Positions 11,443-22,999 of a stretch of DNA of 64,000 nt are shown piece by piece. Origin of the DNA: Hyparrhenia diplandra (lineage: Eukaryota; Streptophyta; Magnoliopsida; Poales; Poaceae); NCBI GenBank assembly GCA_015847255.1, contig JADLZK010009368.1:124001-188000 (forward strand), in the 5' to 3' direction. Made by a program: the position numbers and the translations under genes. The notes beneath the pieces are model-generated. The model saw nothing but the letters and a program-made list of their open reading frames with translations. It made no database searches and was not told the origin of the DNA. The first letter of the stretch is position 1, and each line of letters starts with the position of its first letter.

Positions 11443-13448
11443 AGGGCGCTGCGGTTGGACGTTGGGAGTCGTTCGTGGTCTTGTGGATAGGACCGAACAA
11501 AATGGAGAAAGGATTTTGATGGGCTTCTCGAGAAGTCCATATTTGTTATTGGGTCAAAAGCCCGTATTATTTCTGACTAACGGCCTATATATTTGTTAAG
11601 TCTGTAAGGCCCATCACAATTTGGAATTGCATTCATCGGCTTTGTTTTGCATCCATTGATGATGAGCTGAGATCTAAACACGACGTGGTACTTTTTTTTT
11701 TGTCTTGTTTATTTATTTATTATGATGAGACTCAAGCTTGTATCTCAAGTGGAGATCCTTTTCCCATCTTTTGAGCTGGCGCACTTTGGAGAATACTAAT
11801 TGCAGCCCGATTTTGTTGACACGGTTTTGGAATAAAATTCGAAGACGACAGGAATATTTCCATTGTCTTTATACAAATACAATTAATTAAGTTTTCTTGG
11901 AAATCTCTGGTCTGATTCCTGCATCCTGCAGTTGACGTCTATCTGTGTCCTACCTTAATATAATCAGGTGAATCCCAATAAGAGGTTGCTTACAGTGGTA
12001 AAGCGGCGCCAATTGTCATCTGGTGACAAGGACTCCAAGTAGATTAATGAGGATACCAATTCATGATATGCAGGGCAGGCACATGTGTTCAACAATCAGC
12101 AACGCAACGCATATTCCAATTCCACGCCCAAATGAACATGATTGGTTGGTTCCATGGTAAAGGAAAATGAAAGAGGAGAAAGTGTAAGACTGAAGTTTTT
12201 CGGAAAAAAACTGTTTATGCATAACCAGTGCTCCGAGGCTCGATCGGTCTGAACATCAGCATGACCCAATCGTACTACACGCCAAATTGGCCAATAGCCA
12301 ATGCCCAATTGCCAACACATCTCAGTCAGAGAAGACTCTCAACGTCCACACATACTCATAACAAACTACTCTACCGCATAAGGAATGACCAATGACTCCA
12401 TGTCTCCATGTATATCATATCAGTCCATGTGCAAACGCCGACTAAATTCCTCCAAAAGAAGCCTCAGGAATTAGTATAGGGTTTCTTTCCAGTTTAGGCT
12501 GGCAGTTAAAAGTTTGCAACAGAAGATAAGATGATGCAGCTGCCTGCCATCCGATCCGAGGAAGTCACCGAACAAATAACCTCTCAGGAAGTGCCTTGGT
12601 TCAATCAAAGCAGTCCAATGCTATCAAGCAAGTGTAAATGGTACAAGTATTTTTCGACCGACCAACCAAGGCTTCAATATCTAAAAAGAAATATGTCGCA
12701 TTCGAATCCAAAGATTTGGTATCCATACTATTTCTATCAAAATACTCAATTTTGAAATATATGATGTCAACCAATTAATCGAAGGACTTCAGTATCCAAA
12801 ATAAACGTATCATATCCGAAGTCAGAGATTTAGTATCCCTACCTAGATACTAAAATTTGATACATCAATGTCGATATCCAGCCATATCTTAGCCGAAATA
12901 TCTGTAACCAAATCTAAATCCATGGTTTCCTAAACTATCCGTATTCATATTCTTAGGTAATTGTATTCGATCAGTTTACACCCCTACCGAAAGCCGAAGC
13001 CTAAACACAACGGGATTTTACATATACACCATATAACGGTCGCTTTTTTACACGAATATCACTCTTATAATGCATCTTACAGATCTAGCAGTCTTTAGTT
13101 GAATCTTTTACATTTTTACCACTTTGTCCTACGTGTACGTCACGCCACGTCGACTCGGAAGCTCCAACAGTCAGCAAGGACACGCGAAATGACCTTTCTA
13201 CCCATGCCTTTGTTTCATCCGAGGCCAGAGCCTCTCCGCTCGTTCGTTCCCCTGTTTTTTTTTTTTTTTTTTTTTTGCGCGCGGTTCATCATTCATGGAC
13301 ATGGACGGTTGTCTCTGCAATTTCTGCAATGAACTACAGAAAGGGTATTTCTTCCTCGGAACCAGGGGGCAAACTGAAAAAAAGGTGAAAACAAAGTGCA
13401 GTGCCGCTCGCCGTGCCGGCGGGGGGGGGAAGACGGAAGACGAGAGGT
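11443..13448. other. Intergenic region with a hAT-like transposon remnant
   Basis: It separates the exonuclease and ATG7 genes, which are transcribed divergently. 12590-12985 has repeated phrases (gtatccaaa, gatttagtatcc, gatatc) and stops at gtttacacccctac (12977-12990), which is the reverse complement of the TAGGGGTGTAAAC terminus seen in many hAT elements; I could not locate the partner terminus. A poly-T tract lies at 13255-13276, just upstream of ATG7. Confidence 0.4.
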
Positions 13449-16400
13449 ATGGCGGGTGGCGGAGCGGTGGGCTTCCCGCGGGACCTGATGGTTCAGCGCA
13501 TCCAAAGCTTAGTGGAGGAGGGGTTCTGGGACGCGCTCCGCCGCCTCAAGCTCGACGTACTCGGCACCGACGACTCCCCCATCCCAATCACCGGTGAGTC
13601 CGCTCCCCCCACAACCCCCTCTCTCTTCTCTGTTTGTTTGTTCGTAGAATTCGATATTTAGGGCAGGGAACGAACGCTGATCCCATGCATTTCCGCTCCC
13701 CGCTTCCGGGCTTCCGTAGAGCCCAACCCGCCTTAGTTGCTTGCCGGTCACGATTCAAGTTTGTTTCGTTGTTGGGTGGGTTCGCCGGAGTGTGGTTGTT
13801 AATTACTCTCTGCGCCCAGCTGTGTCTACTCTTAGCATGCAAATTTTGACTCTGATTTTGAACTATTGAGTTTGGTTGGAAGAAATTCTCAGTTCCTTAA
13901 TTTGATTGACAGTGAGTTAAACTAGAGATCTATGGATGAGCTAAACAGTTTCCTTTAGAATATCAGGTTATTATACTCCACGCCAGCGTCGCCCGATGGC
14001 AAGCTTCTTTAACCTGCGGTCGGGATCATTGGTGCCGCCATCTCAGTCTCAAAATTCTGTTGGCGACAGGAACAATTGCCCAGTCCCAGGGACCCTCATA
14101 AACACTAATAACATGAGGGGGTTCCAAAACCTAGATAGAGAACAGCTTCTGAAAGCAGAAGCAAAGAAGGTATGGTTGACATTGATTTTGCTATTGTTTA
14201 CGCATTTGTTTTACTTGTCTTGTTCTAATTTCTATGTGGGCCCAGATTTTGGATGACATTGTGTCTGGTAAAGTAGAAGAGGATCCTTCTGTTCTACTTA
14301 GGTTCCTTGTGACATCATTTGCCGATTTGAAGAATTGGAAGGTCTATTACAATGTTGCATTCCCCTCATTGGTTTTTAATTCAAGAATGACCCTGCTCAA
14401 CCTGCAACCTGCCTCAAAAGTGCTCACTAAAGAAGAGGTCATGTTCATGTGCACCTAGTACTCAACAGCACTACCTTCCTTGTTTGATGCTGTCAGTTTG
14501 TTCTGAAATCTGTTGATCTGTTCCTGCAGGCAGCATCCGTTTACACATCATTGCAAAAATGGCGCGCTTCTAGTGAAACAACAGGTTTGAGAACCATGCC
14601 CGACAACAAATGCATATGCTTGACATCATATTATTAATTTGTTATACATTGATCTGATTTTCTAATTCATTGTGTTAATGGATTAACATCTCTGCAGTTA
14701 TTCCATTCTTTGTGGTCAGTATATCCTCAGATTCCTCTGCCTCTATAAGACAACTTAAGGACTGGAAAGCTTGCCAGGGGAACTATCAAAAGGTAACGTT
14801 TGTGCCATCCATTTGTTCATCTAGACTAGCTGAAGTTTGATAAATCCTTTTTTTTTACCCTTCTTCATGTATATCTTTGCCTGAAGTAAATTCATTGCCT
14901 TGCTGTTGCAGCTACTATTTGGATTTTATGATCATGGATGTCGCTCAGATTGCCCTGGTTGGGCTATTAGAAACTATGTTGCATTTCTGAGCATCCGATG
15001 GAAGATTGAGAAAGTGCAGTTTTTCTGCTACCGTGAATATAAAGGGAACCCTGATCTAGAACAGTCCCTCATTGGTGAAGCATCATTTCCATCACCTCGT
15101 GGTATAAATATGGTGGATTTAAATGTCAGTCTGCACTTTCATCTGTGATTTGTGATTTGTCCATTTGTAACACTATAGCAGTTACTACAGGTTGGGATGA
15201 CCCTGATTTTATACCTGATGCTATTGGATGGGAGGGAATAAACCCAGGGAAGGGAACAAAAGAAATGAAACCAAAAGAAATAGATCTTCAATCAATGAAT
15301 CCAGCAAGGTGGGTTTTATTGTATATTTTGCTTTTCGAAGTTTCGATATAATCAACAGTTCATAAAAATGTATCTTGATTGTTTATTTCATGCACAGTCA
15401 GGATGAAGAAAAACAATTGATGCACTTAAAGCTTATGGGGTGGCGCCACTTTCCTGTGAATATAGACAAGTTATCTCATGTTCGAGTTCTTCTCTTGGGT
15501 GCTGGAACTCTTGGATGTGAAGTCGCCGCCTCCTTATGGTTAGTGCTTTGAGTTGGTAATAGATTCCTGTTTGTAATAATCTAACAGATTATATGTCTTT
15601 ATATCCTGCTTCTAATTTATGGTGGCAACCATTCTTTTTTCAGACCTGGGGTGTACGGAAACTAACGGTTGTTGATAGTAATAGTGTTGCGACATCTGAC
15701 CTTGTCAAGCAATCACTCTACATAGATAAGGACTGTGGAGTTCCAAGAGTAACTGCAATAGTTCCACATCTAAAAGAAAGATGTCCTGCAGTGGTGAGGA
15801 CAGCCTTCTCCTTGAAACACATGCTTTCAAATTTCTGCTGTGGATAAATGATGGTGATTGCTTCCATGCAGGAGGTTGAAGGCATCCAAGTGGAAATACC
15901 AGTGCCTGGGCATCCTGTTTCTTCCAGCAAAATGGCAAGTGTGCTTGATGACTGCAAGCATCTGCAAACATTAGTGGCTGCCAATGATGCAGTCTTCTTG
16001 TTATCGGACACATGGGAGAGCAGGTGGCTTCCAACTCTTCTATGTGCAAGTGAAAACAAGGTAAAGCTTGAACACAGTATCCGTTGGCTAAGGACCTTTT
16101 CAGCTGTTCTTGTACAGCAATGTCTAAGTACTTAGCCTGTGGCTGGAGGAGGGAGTCCAGATAGATTAACCACACATGTCTTAGTTACCAAAATTACTAT
16201 GAACCTATACTTTTTCATTGTGTATACCGTTGCTATTTACTAATGATGTGTTATGCTTCCACTGCAGATAGCTATTAGTGCAGTATTAGGATGCAACAGT
16301 TACCTTGTCATGCGACATGGTGCTGGACCAGGAACAACTAGGGGTACAGATGAAGTGATTACTCAGATAGAAAATTTGTCCACAGAAGATGCTCGTTGTC

Positions 16401-19227
16401 ATCAAAGATTGGGCTGTTGTTTCTGCAATGATGCCGCTTCCCTTATTGAGGTACATGTTTTCCTGTTGTTTCTGCTTTATACTTCATTGTTGGCTCTTCA
16501 TGTTCAGTTTTATTCTTTTGCAGCCAGTTCCTTATGAAGCACTACCTGGACTTGCCTCAGTTGCATCTGGCAAAGCAGTGGAGCTCTTTGCTAGGATGTT
16601 ACATCACCCTGACGAGTAAGATGCCTTAAAGATTATTGCTGAGCCCAACTTATAGTTTGTGTGGCATCGATAGTGAATATTAACTTTTTTATAGACCTGA
16701 GTAAGCTAAGTAGTAGGGAAGTTAGAAAAAATATTCATTCCATGTGGTGCCGTAAGTATCATACCTTTTGCAGGATACATGCCCCAGGCGATACTGCTGG
16801 TATGGAAACAGAACATCAGCTTGGTCTGTTGCCGCATCAGCTACGAGGATCACTCGAAGTGTGTTTTATCTATGGAACTGAGCAATTCCTCAGTCAATTG
16901 TACTGCATGTTCTGCTGCTGTAAGTAAATTCTACCTTTTAACATTACATTCTCACAATTTTATGGTTTCTAATGTTACTCCTTGCTAAACATTCCAGGTA
17001 TTGTCAGAGTATAGAAGAAGAGGATTGGATTTTGTCATGCAGGCCATCAACTATCCAACATATCTGAAAGATTTTACAGGCTTTTCTGATTTGAAAAAGC
17101 CATATACTTGCACTAAAATACCAGCCAGCATCTCAGTAAATTCAGACAAGATTTCTGATGTCCGATGTCTACTATTGGGTGCTGGAACTCTTGGATGTGA
17201 TGTTGCTCGCATTCTTATGGTCAGTGACTCAGTATTGTGAATGATGTTACTTGTATGTTAAAATAGTTAAAATACAACATCTACTTATACTCTCGGGTGG
17301 AAACCAACTTTGCAGGACTGTGGTGTACGGAAGCTAACAGTAGTTGATAGTGGTCGTGTAGTTGTATCAAATTTAGCGAGACAATCACTCTATACTTCTG
17401 ATGATCGTGGTGCTCCAAAAAGCAACTGCAATACTTAGGCATCTAGTGGAGAGATGTCCTTCAGTGGTGAGTTTTCATTTCGGTGCCCTTGAAACTATAT
17501 TAGTTCCTTTTCTTCCCTTTTACTGTTTTCTCATCTTAATGAATATGTGCCATGCGCTCATGTAGGATGCACAAGGCATTAGAATGGAAATACCTATGCC
17601 TGGGCATCCTGTGTCTCCTGGTGAAGCAGCTGGTGTGCTCCAGGATTGTGAGCGCCTTAAGGAATTAGTGGCTTCCCACGATGCTGTCTTCTTGTTGACC
17701 GACACAAGAGAAAGTAGGTGGCTTCCAACTCTCCTCTGCTCTAATGAAAACAAGGTGAACCTTCTAGGCATCCTTGAATAAATGTAAACCTTGAATATGT
17801 TATATGCTAATGCCCCTCTGCACTGCAGATTGCTATTACTGCAGCATTAGGGTATGATAGTTACCTTGTCATGCGACATGGGGCTGGTCCTGGCATAAGC
17901 TGTGAAGCTTCCAATGTGGCCACTGCCACAGATAAGCTGTCCACAGAGGATACCCTTGGCCGTCAAAGGCTGGGGTGTTATTTCTGCAATGACGTCATTG
18001 CTCCTGTTGATGTAATGTTCCATGATTTGGAAATCGTACTTGTTTTGCTTTTAATATGTTACCTACTACAATCATGGCATTTTGTTTAATGCAGTCAGTT
18101 TCCAATCGGACACTGGATCAACAATGTACAGTGACACGACCTGGATTGGCCTCTATTGCATCTGGACATGCTGCAGACCTTTTCACAAGAATGTTGCATC
18201 ATACAGATGGGTAAGCAACTGGGCACCTGCTGGAAGCTGGAACGATACCACGACTTCCTGTGTTATCATTTCCAAGGGAGATGCTAACTGCATCCAGTGA
18301 ACAAAAAGCAAATAAGTCTGATAAATACTTCTACCTGTTGCAGGATACATGCTCTAGGAGAGATTGCTGGTACAAGCAGTGATAATGAGCATGGCCTATT
18401 ACCTCACCAGATGCGTGGATCACTATCGCAATACAACTTGTTAACCCTGTTGGGCTATTCTTCGAGTAATTGCACAGCATGTTCCAATGCGGTATGTATA
18501 CTTTCTACTCTTGCACAACAGTATGCTAGCACTTTCCGTGACTTGTACGAGTTTTAGAGTTTTTGCATGAGTTAGTACGAGTTAGTAGTGGATACTTGTC
18601 TAGTACGTTAAGAGTCACTGCATGTCTGTTGCATGTACAGTACAAGTTAGCTTGTTAGCCTACCCTAGTCAGAAGGGTGTGCGTTTGGGCATGTTATGAG
18701 ACCTGACTTGATCAGGGCACCACGTGTGGACCATTTCATTGCGGCTTAAGCTGATGTGGAACCGGCATGCACAAGATCAGGGCAATTGATACATGCTCCC
18801 TTGCTCAGGTAAGCAGTAAGCTGGAATATGAACCAAGCCAGTACTCGGCATGCTCGTTGCTTTAACTTTGAAATACAGAGAAAAGCCGTGCTGTCACCAC
18901 AAAAACCTCTGCTCTCGTGTCTGATTTAGTTCTGAGAGTGCAAACGATACTAAAATTTGCTGACAGAGTGACAGCTATGCGCTCTTGTATTCCCGTTTCT
19001 TAAGAAAAAAAACTATGCTACCTATCTGTTATTTGATTACATGCAAAACATCACAGGTATTGTCTGAATATCGGAGGAGAGGAATGGACTTTGTGATGCA
19101 AGTGATCAATGAACCAACTTATCTGGAAGACCTAACTGGCCTCACAGACTTGATGAAATCCACATCTTACTCACAGGTCGAGTGGGTAGATGAAACTGAT
19201 GACGAAGACGATTTCGTTGAGGTCTGA
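13449..19227 (+). CDS. ATG7: ATG7 autophagy E1-like enzyme with tandemly duplicated E1 domain, 20 exons
   Basis: ATG7 activates ATG8 and ATG12 with ATP and passes them to ATG3 and ATG10. Exons 13449-13593, 13967-14169, 14246-14437, 14530-14584, 14698-14792, 14912-15101 and 15191-15308 encode the N-terminal E2-recruiting domain (NNCPVPGTL, GFYDHGCRSDCPGWAIRNY). Exons 15398-15538, 15644-15793, 15872-16060, 16268-16450, 16524-16615, 16774-16919 and the first part of 16998-17219 form E1 copy 1. The rest of 16998-17219 plus 17316-17466, 17566-17754, 17829-18011, 18095-18210, 18344-18491 and 19057-19227 form copy 2. Copy 2 has GAGTLGC, ARQSLY, DTRESRW, GCYFC and the catalytic Cys in DQQCTVTRPG; the tail is acidic (DETDDEDDFVEV). 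The full chain would be about 1,020 aa against about 700 in Arabidopsis. As read it is broken by three homopolymer-associated indels (near 15526-15530, 16864-16867, 17417-17421). Confidence 0.9.
15398..17100 (+). other. ATG7 E1 copy 1: degenerate ThiF domain
   Basis: It keeps the nucleotide-binding glycine loop (LLLGAGTLGCEVA) and the zinc CxxC (GCCFCND). It has changed active-site positions relative to copy 2: VKQSLY in place of ARQSLY, GVPRVTA in place of GAPKATA, and DTWESRW in place of DTRESRW. Exon 16524-16615 is 24 bases shorter than its counterpart 18095-18210, and the missing eight codons include the catalytic cysteine segment. Exons 15872-16060 and 16268-16450 have exactly the same lengths (189 and 183 nt) as copy-2 exons 17566-17754 and 17829-18011. 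Confidence 0.85.
17101..19227 (+). other. ATG7 E1 copy 2: ThiF domain with intact catalytic motifs
   Basis: Exon 16998-17219 fuses the end of copy 1 (VLSEYRRRGLDFVMQ..., KPYTCTK) directly to the start of copy 2 (KISDVRCLLLGAGTLGCDVA), so the duplication lies within one transcription unit. All expected E1 motifs are present. The only defect is an A5 run at 17417-17421 where four As are needed; as read it yields a TAG at 17436-17438. The intron at 18492-19056 is unusually long (565 bp) and contains repeated gagttagtacgagttag words, suggesting an insertion. Confidence 0.85.
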
Positions 19228-19904
19228 TATATGACAATGATTTTGACTACTGTAAATATCATTTCCTACAATTTGATACAAGACATGGCGAAATGGCATT
19301 GTCATGGAATGGAATGACTTGTCCCCAACAATACGACATTCAAGCAACCACCGTATAAACACTTCTGACATCCAGCCACCACGATGCCAGCTTTCATATA
19401 CTTGTAACGCACAAAAACAAGCGTAGCCAAATACTTATTTTCTGCTTGGCTCGATGTCTACTTCAGTTGGTTCGATGTTTGTTTCTGCTTGTCTCGGTGT
19501 TAAATTGAGAGCTGGAGATGTACTGATAACTGAACGTGTAACGCTCGCCTTGCTTACTCTTCCTCGTCTACGGAGACATTGATAAAATTTGTTTTGCTCC
19601 TCCTTCCCCGTCTACGGAAACAAGGGGAATCCTCTTAATTCCTCTCTTTCAACAGACAAGGGACGAATGTAATAATGTTGATCCGAGTATTTATATCTCC
19701 ATGGCTCGAATATGACATGCTACGTCAAAAGAAAAGGTACAACGTTTGTTCATGTATTCGTATATAGGTTATGAGATGAAAGCTCTCTATACAATACCCC
19801 CACAGATTGCCGGCAGCAGAAGTCACAACTGATTGAAAGAAGATAAACCAAAAATGAAAATGTGGTCTCAGTAACATTCATCTGTATGTACAAGATGCAT
19901 GATA
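19228..19904. other. Tail-to-tail spacer between ATG7 and the next minus-strand gene
   Basis: 3' flanking DNA for two convergent genes; no coding sequence seen. It contains two diverged copies of a short motif (ttggctcgatgt / ttggttcgatgt near 19446-19480) and near-repeated gtctacggagac / gtctacggaaac at 19567 and 19610. Confidence 0.4.
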
Positions 19905-20240
19905 TCACCCAGCAGCCTGGAAGTCCCCGAAGTCATCATCCACAGTTTCTTGCTCCATCTTCTCCGCAGCAGCAGCTGGTACCTCCGAAGCAGGTTCACC
20001 TTTGGAAGGGGGAGTGCTCGTTCTGCTGGTGGGTTCAGCAGCTGGTTGCTCTTGGAGAGGAAATTCTGCTTTGAAAGGCGAAGCAGCGACTCCAGAATCC
20101 GTTGGAGAGACAGGCGAAGGTGGTGGTGGGTGAAGTTTAAGGGACACGGGGGCCTCCTTGGTGTTTGTCTTTTCATTCAACGAGAGCTTGTTTAGACCTT
20201 GCTCAAAAAATGCAGATTTTGTCTTGGTGCCGGTTCCTTT
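19905..20240 (-). CDS. Terminal exon of an unidentified protein ending in a DFGDF motif
   Basis: The acceptor CTGTGCAG at 20248-20241 opens an exon encoding 111 residues (KGTGTKTKSAFFEQGLNKLS...) with a stop at 19905-19907. The middle is rich in Pro, Ser, Thr and Ala and looks disordered; the C-terminus is acidic (EQETVDDDFGDFQAAG). DFGxF/W motifs in acidic context are known ligands of the gamma-ear domains of AP-1 and GGA adaptors (for example in aftiphilin and epsinR), so a role in clathrin-mediated trafficking is a reasonable inference, not a demonstrated one. No upstream exon is recognised; 20300-24000 is full of repeats. I do not recognise the gene. Confidence 0.55.
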   Translation of the reverse strand, partial: KGTGTKTKSAFFEQGLNKLSLNEKTNTKEAPVSLKLHPPPPSPVSPTDSGVAASPFKAEFPLQEQPAAEPTSRTSTPPSKGEPASEVPAAAAEKMEQETVDDDFGDFQAAG

Positions 20241-20289
20241 CTGCACAGGATAAAAGAGAAGCCAAACACTCAGGAAATAATTACACAAA

Positions 20290-20994
20290 GATAAATGTAG
20301 ATATAAAGGTTGAATGAACAGGGATGCATGCTATAAAAATTATGAACAGACGCTTTATTTACACAAAATTTGGCACAGCACTGCAACGCTTTATTTACAC
20401 AAAATTTGGCACATCACTGCAAATACCCTTTCAATGCAGTACAGGAGCACCCCATTTTTTTCAGGTTCCTAGTTATGTAAGTTGTAGCTCAAAGCCTCAA
20501 ATTAAATGATTCAGATATGCCAAAGGATGTGCTGCTTAAATGCCATTAAAGAATCTAGATAACTTTCAGGGGTGAAAGAAAGACGATATAGGCGCTGGTT
20601 GCCTTATCATGGACACTGCTAGGCAATGGTCACTGGCAAGGATGCAAAATAATCTTTTCCGGGAAATAAATGATGTAATTTTTTGCTAGTTGTAGTCTTT
20701 TCAATGTTTTAGGCCGAGAATTTAGGAAAGGCTAATAAGGGGAGCTTCACCTGCCGTGTAACAAAACTTTGCTGCTCTCTCTTAATATAACCAAAGCCAG
20801 CTACCGGATCTTTCAAAAAAAAAAAAAACATAGATAGGAACTACCTTGTCAAAACGGAATTATATGAAAATATTCTACTAATAAACTCGTATATATGTTG
20901 ACCATGCTGTTTCAGACACATAGATTGGAAAGGATTACATGATCCTTCAGTTTATTGCAAATATCCAATAATCGTTTCCATTTAATGCGGCACC
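20290..20994. other. Intron or intergenic DNA with a poly-A-tailed repeat
   Basis: It contains a short direct duplication (cgctttatttacacaaaatttggcac, copies near 20351 and 20388) and, at about 20690-20830, a segment ending ...agctaccggatctttc followed by A14 (20817-20830). The latter has the look of a plus-strand non-LTR element tail. It is probably part of the intron of the minus-strand gene ending at 19905. Confidence 0.4.
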
Positions 20995-21011
20995 ACATCT
21001 AATATTCTAGT
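20995..21011. repeat. Target-site duplication, left copy (17 bp)
   Basis: acatctaatattctagt occurs here and again at 22023-22039, flanking a poly-A-ended insertion. Confidence 0.85.
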
Positions 21012-22022
21012 AAAGAAGGGCTCCATCTTCTTTACAAGCAGCTCACGCGAGGGATTCCCTGTCCTAGGCGGCGGCACCCATGGAGTTTGTGGAAGATCGC
21101 GGGCGCATCAAGGCCTCGCCCCGTCGGCTGGTATGACAATTCTCTACGGATCTAATGGATATGATGATATTCCTATGCCTCGCCACCCTATGGGTTGATG
21201 AATGCTTTGCCCCGCGGCCTTGATCTCCCACTTGTTGAGGAGCTTATGGCATATATTCATATTATTCATAAATGTCCTCAAGGTCTCCACTAACGTCCAT
21301 GCCCAATGCGCCGCCGTCGTCTTATCAACCAAAGATGACTTGTGCCTTAGCGGACGCGGAGTTCGACGCCTTCATGGCCTTCATGACTTGTTACCACGGG
21401 AGAGATGCCTAGCTGTGGCCCTTAAGCTCCAAGTGGGAGTGATGGTTATGGAATGGCAATGCAATCGGGAGGCCTATGAAGATTTTACAACTCAATGTTG
21501 TCCTTTTGTATTGGCCTATGATGATTTTTAATGGCAGCCCGGGCTTGTGAGGTAATGGGGATTTGTTTTCATGTTGTTCATTGAATCATCTAGAAACTTA
21601 CATGCCTCGTTCATCTTTGCTTGAGATCGTGTAAGTTCCGACGGATGATTTCATGGGCCCCATGTGTTCTATGGTTCAGGTTGGTATGCTCCAAGCCCCC
21701 AAAAAATGTTTGAGTCTACCATTTTCAGTGGAGGCCTAATCCAAAGTTCTGCCTGGTGTTTTGAGTCACGGTGTTCAAGGCGTGGTGGCTGATTCGGTGA
21801 GCACAATCATATTCGATAACTTTAGCATATTTTTCTCAAACTCAATTGTTTTTTGGATGTAGTAGATTTTTGAATACATATATCTTCATGGCTAAAGTTT
21901 TTTTATTCTTAGCTTTTGTAATGAGTTTGGTGTGATGTGGTCATGGGCGGTTTGTGCTTTTGAAATTGTGTGGGTTCCCAAACAACTTGCATCGGAATTT
22001 TAATTCCATTATCAAAAAAAAA
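21012..22022 (+). mobile_element. Retroposed insertion of about 1.0 kb with poly-A end and 17-bp target duplication
   Basis: The segment is bounded by perfect 17-bp direct repeats and ends in an A-run, the signature of L1-type target-primed integration. Its 5' part is GC-rich and gene-like (cccatggagtttgtggaag, cgcgggcgcatcaaggcctc), its 3' part is T-rich and UTR-like (tcatggctaaagttttttta...). I see no reverse transcriptase, so it is either a 5'-truncated LINE 3' end, a large SINE, or a processed transcript. Frames within it are short (maximum about 109 aa, 21202-21531 plus strand) and unrecognised. Confidence 0.7.
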
Positions 22023-22039
22023 ACATCTAATATTCTAGT
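22023..22039. repeat. Target-site duplication, right copy (17 bp)
   Basis: Perfect match to 20995-21011, directly after the A-run. Confidence 0.85.
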
Positions 22040-22875
22040 TCTGCGGACCTTGACGACAACCTCTCGTTGGAGGATGTGATGTCATTTCCTTCCAGAAAAC
22101 TTTTAGATGAAAACTTACATTTTTAAGCTGAAGAACCAACGTCTCTCCTTCTTTGAGGCTATAATCCACGGATGATTGTTTCTCATAATGCTGAATGGTT
22201 GTTGAGCAGGTTTCTTCTTGTTTAAATATCTTTGATAATGGTGGTGGAACAAATCATAGAAAAAAACTAGTGCATCATATAAAGAAGTACTCCTTGCATA
22301 ATCACAAAATGCTGATCCAGAAAATGAACTGAATCCCTTCTTGAAAATATAGAAGGATTTCATGGAATTCACATTAAAACATGATTGCCAAATAAAAAGA
22401 TCAGACTCAACAGGTAGAAGATCAAATAATGAGATGTTGAAAGCCATCAGGCATTCAATCTATAATGTACTGCTAGGCCAATTTCACATTTTCAAATGGC
22501 CACATAAAAATTATAGAACTCCTATTCGTTGAGGAATCGCCCAGGAAAAAAAAAATCATGATTTTGCAAAGTATGATTTCATAATATGTTTCAAATGGAA
22601 GGATATTTCATATGATCATGTAGAGCAGCTTGGAAGTCATATGCTTCAGGTGAATCAAAAGCCTAAACCTAAAAAAATGACGCTGACGCCCACCAAAGTT
22701 GATGATAAAATTTGTTATGCTAATATATTACCCAACGTGGGACTGAAGTAGCCACATCAATTCAACATTAAGTACCAAGTTCTATGATCCTCTAAGACCT
22801 CAACTCAAACACTAGCCACTAAGTAGGACATTAAGGTACAAGGAATGTCATAGAGCCCACAAAAGAGACAAAAAA

Positions 22876-22990
22876 ATTGAGCCTAGCTCAGCTGGTTGAG
22901 GGCCGGGTGTGGACATACACCACAACACCTAGGTTCAAGTCCTCATTGAGGGGAATTTGAGTTCTTATTTTCTTAATACAACCTATTCCT
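22876..22990 (+). mobile_element. tRNA-derived SINE
   Basis: A Pol III A box (TAGCTCAGCTGG, 22884-22895) and B box (GGTTCAAGTCC, 22932-22942) are spaced as in a tRNA. The sequence does not fold as a cloverleaf and has no acceptor stem. A T-rich tail follows (ttcttattttcttaatac). This is the typical head of a grass SINE and not a functional tRNA gene. Confidence 0.65.
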
Positions 22991-22999
22991 TCTTAATAC

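Noticed and set aside
17520..17771. Minus-strand frames opposite the ATG7 E1 exons (also 15705-16175)
   Set aside because: Antisense shadows of two homologous exons; they resemble each other only because the sense exons are duplicated.
22876..22945. Possible tRNA gene (A and B boxes present)
   Set aside because: No acceptor or anticodon stem pairing, and a SINE-like tail follows.
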